From: Eutreptiella sp. 'Long Island Sound 2002'
Taxonomy: Eukaryota; Euglenozoa; Euglenophyceae; Eutreptiales; Eutreptiaceae
Direction: 5' to 3'
Length of the DNA: 64,000 nucleotides
Assembly (NCBI GenBank): GCA_964036045.1
Contig: OZ038379.1
Span: 14,644,317 to 14,708,316, forward strand
Part shown: one piece after another, positions 62,809 to 64,000 of the stretch
Position numbering within the stretch: the first letter of the stretch is position 1
Layout of the letters: every line of letters begins with the position of its first letter
Position numbers and translations under genes: made by a program
Notes under the pieces: model-generated
The model's database searches: none
Told to the model about the DNA's origin: nothing
Seen by the model: only the letters and a program-made list of their open reading frames with translations

Positions 62809-63624
62809 CTATTTCGGGAAGGGGCTTGCCTCCCAGATCTGCAAAAAAATGGCAAAAGAGTCATCTTCTTGAGAACGCCACCACATCCTGGTATTAATTT
62901 CTTCTTGAAGGAGGAAAAAATATTCCATTAAAAAATCAGAGGCGATTCTTTCTTGTCCTATCAGCTTAGACGTGGCTAATAGACAAAGGGCCTCAAGGCT
63001 CTGAAGGTTACGGGTCACTTCTGAAGACAAATGGTTGTCCCATTGTGCCCAAGAGGCTGGTCGATTATAGCTAGGTACCTCACCTGGACCACCCATCTCA
63101 ATGTCGTCAATGTCGGCTTCGATGGTCTCGAATGTTGGACATTGGTGAGGAATGTGGGTACCTGCCAGCTCCGTAAGGTCTACCGGAGCGTTGCCATCGT
63201 CGTAGGCTGGGAGATTCCAGCTGCTTGATGGCCAATTTCGACTGGGATTTGGAAAATTTGAGTCTCCACAGCTGCTGATTTGTGCCCTTCTTGGACAGCT
63301 TGGGCTTGCGCAAGGCATTCCTCTCAAGGCCTCGTTCGCACAGCACCAGGGCAACGTAATCGTTACTTCTCCGGAGGTGGCGGGGTCTACGGGGCCGTAC
63401 TGGGGAGCTAGCTGTGGTTGGGACACCAAAGGAACAACATTCAGGTAGCCTCTGCTACCATGAAAGTGCTGCCCTGGGTCGTTGATGGTGCCGGAGGGCT
63501 CGGGGCCGGCAAGACCAGTGGGGCAGGCACGCGAGGAGTCTCCCTGAACGCTGCTATTGGGGGTAGAACCGGATACTTGGACACCAACGGAGGCGAGAGC
63601 AGCAACAACTGAAGCAAGGTCCAT
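62809..63624 (-). CDS. Element C leader/gag ORF starting inside the LTR
   Basis: The ATG at 63624 lies 164 bases inside the 5' LTR. The frame crosses the PBS as FHGSRGY and runs 271 codons to TAG (62809-62811). The same frame continues open into gag, so this is either the true gag N-terminus interrupted by a UAG or a separate upstream ORF. It has a mid-region acidic stretch (FETIEADIDDIEMGGPGEV) and a helical end. No known domain was recognised. Confidence 0.7.
   Translation of the reverse strand: MDLASVVAALASVGVQVSGSTPNSSVQGDSSRACPTGLAGPEPSGTINDPGQHFHGSRGYLNVVPLVSQPQLAPQYGPVDPATSGEVTITLPWCCANEALRGMPCASPSCPRRAQISSCGDSNFPNPSRNWPSSSWNLPAYDDGNAPVDLTELAGTHIPHQCPTFETIEADIDDIEMGGPGEVPSYNRPASWAQWDNHLSSEVTRNLQSLEALCLLATSKLIGQERIASDFLMEYFFLLQEEINTRMWWRSQEDDSFAIFLQIWEASPFPK
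63449..63460 (-). promoter_or_regulatory. Element C primer-binding site
   Basis: TGGTAGCAGAGG on the minus strand abuts the LTR end TTTCA, as in A and B. Confidence 0.88.
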
Positions 63625-63993
63625 GCTGATTGTTATCCGGCAGAAAATCCCAGTCTATGAAGAAAATTGATGCGGATTATTCTAAATACATCTGAGTGTC
63701 CAAAACTGTCTGAAAAGATTTAAATAAATCCGATTGTGAAAAATATTTGGCCGATCTGGCCCGCGAGCGCGCGTCAGCGGCAAATGGCGATTCCAGGCAA
63801 ATGATCGGAACGCGGCGGATTTACGGAGAATGGACCGCGGAATCAGATCCGGCATATCAAAAATATATAGGTCTGATCCTGAGACTGAGCTGCGAGGCGG
63901 CGATTCTGCCGAAGCAAAGAAAATGACCAAAATGTAGTCAATCTGGGTTAGATCAGTGAAAATCTGGGCAGATGGGGGTTAGCCGCACTTACA
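63461..63993 (-). repeat. Element C 5' LTR (533 bp)
   Basis: Partner of 44398-44930 with four substitutions noted. The candidate TATA box lies at 63861-63869. The last seven window bases (63994-64000) start with the AGATG target duplication and belong to E's RT gene. Confidence 0.97.
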
Positions 63994-64000
63994 AGATGCT

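Larger units (their letters stand above)
44398..63993 (-). mobile_element. Element C: young Ty3/gypsy chromovirus with nested LINE D
   Basis: The element has 533-bp LTRs at both ends (4 differences seen) and a 5-bp target duplication, AGATG (44393-44397 and 63994-63998). PPT and PBS are present. Its target is E's RT gene, next to the YIDD codons. Apart from D and the duplication, C is about 10.8 kb. From the LTR ATG (63624) to the chromodomain a single frame is open except for two UAG codons (62809-62811 and 51761-51763). Confidence 0.95.
12633..64000 (-). mobile_element. Element E: damaged chromodomain Ty3/gypsy element hosting A and C (partial)
   Basis: This is the outermost retroelement. 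Its 3' LTR (about 12633-13020 plus 41258-41273) is split by element A, and its reverse transcriptase is split by element C at 44397. The 5' part lies beyond 64000. Native E sequence in the window is about 12633-13020 and 41258-44397, plus the last 7 bases. It belongs to the same clade as C, judging from integrase and chromodomain resemblance and a similar LTR and PPT. The left limit is inferred by comparison with C's LTR (TGACACTGCCCC against TGAAAGTGCTGCC) and is uncertain. Confidence 0.6.

Overview
This window is eukaryotic nuclear DNA made almost entirely of transposable elements. The only host gene seen is a kinesin: two motor-domain exons on the minus strand (2837-2930 and 187-320) that rejoin exactly across a GT-AG intron. 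Spliceosomal introns, chromodomain Ty3/gypsy elements, an APE-type LINE, a pogo-like transposase and a hAT-like MITE point to a TE-rich eukaryote, plausibly an alga or other protist. The sequence does not name the species. The retroelement primer-binding site TGGTAGCAGAGG matches an initiator tRNA-Met ending CCTCTGCTA-CCA, not the land-plant form TGGTATCAGAGC.

Region 1 (1-3122): kinesin exons. The intron between them holds a 644-bp hAT-like MITE with perfect 24-bp TIRs and 8-bp target duplications, and a minisatellite with an 82-bp unit. Region 2 (3123-11080): a giant inverted repeat with arms of about 2 kb around a 3.6-kb loop that has no recognisable gene. Its right arm carries a 419-bp insertion. 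Region 3 (11354-12632): a 5'-truncated pogo/Tigger-type DDE transposase with a long Lys/Glu tract and a PHD-like C-terminus.

Region 4 (about 12633-64000): nested retroelements resolved by LTRs, target-site duplications, PBS, PPT and reading-frame continuity. Element E (minus, damaged) contains two independent insertions. Element A (13021-41253, minus, 344-bp LTRs, TSD CTGT) lies in E's 3' LTR and itself carries element B (22416-37566, plus, about 2.36-kb LTRs, TSD GCGA) inside its gag. Element C (44398-63993, minus, 533-bp LTRs, TSD AGATG) lies in E's reverse transcriptase, beside the YIDD codons, and carries LINE D (53308-61026, plus) in its gag. D is flanked by a 1,112-bp direct duplication.

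Shared logic: A, B and C are chromodomain Ty3/gypsy elements. In each, the first gag ATG lies inside the 5' LTR and the frame reads through the PBS (always as GSRG), and gag is separated from pro-pol by one in-frame UAG. Each has a Dam-like (N6-adenine methyltransferase-like) domain between protease and RT; its motif is NPPF in C, CPPY in A and lost in B. LINE D encodes a large first ORF ending in an AlkB-type 2-oxoglutarate/Fe(II) dioxygenase domain and an APE-RT ORF2 ending in a Tudor-like domain. Nearly every element here thus carries a chromatin-reading or nucleic-acid-methylation module. That convergence, with the AlkB-LINE and the Dam-like gypsy domain, is the most unusual content of the window.
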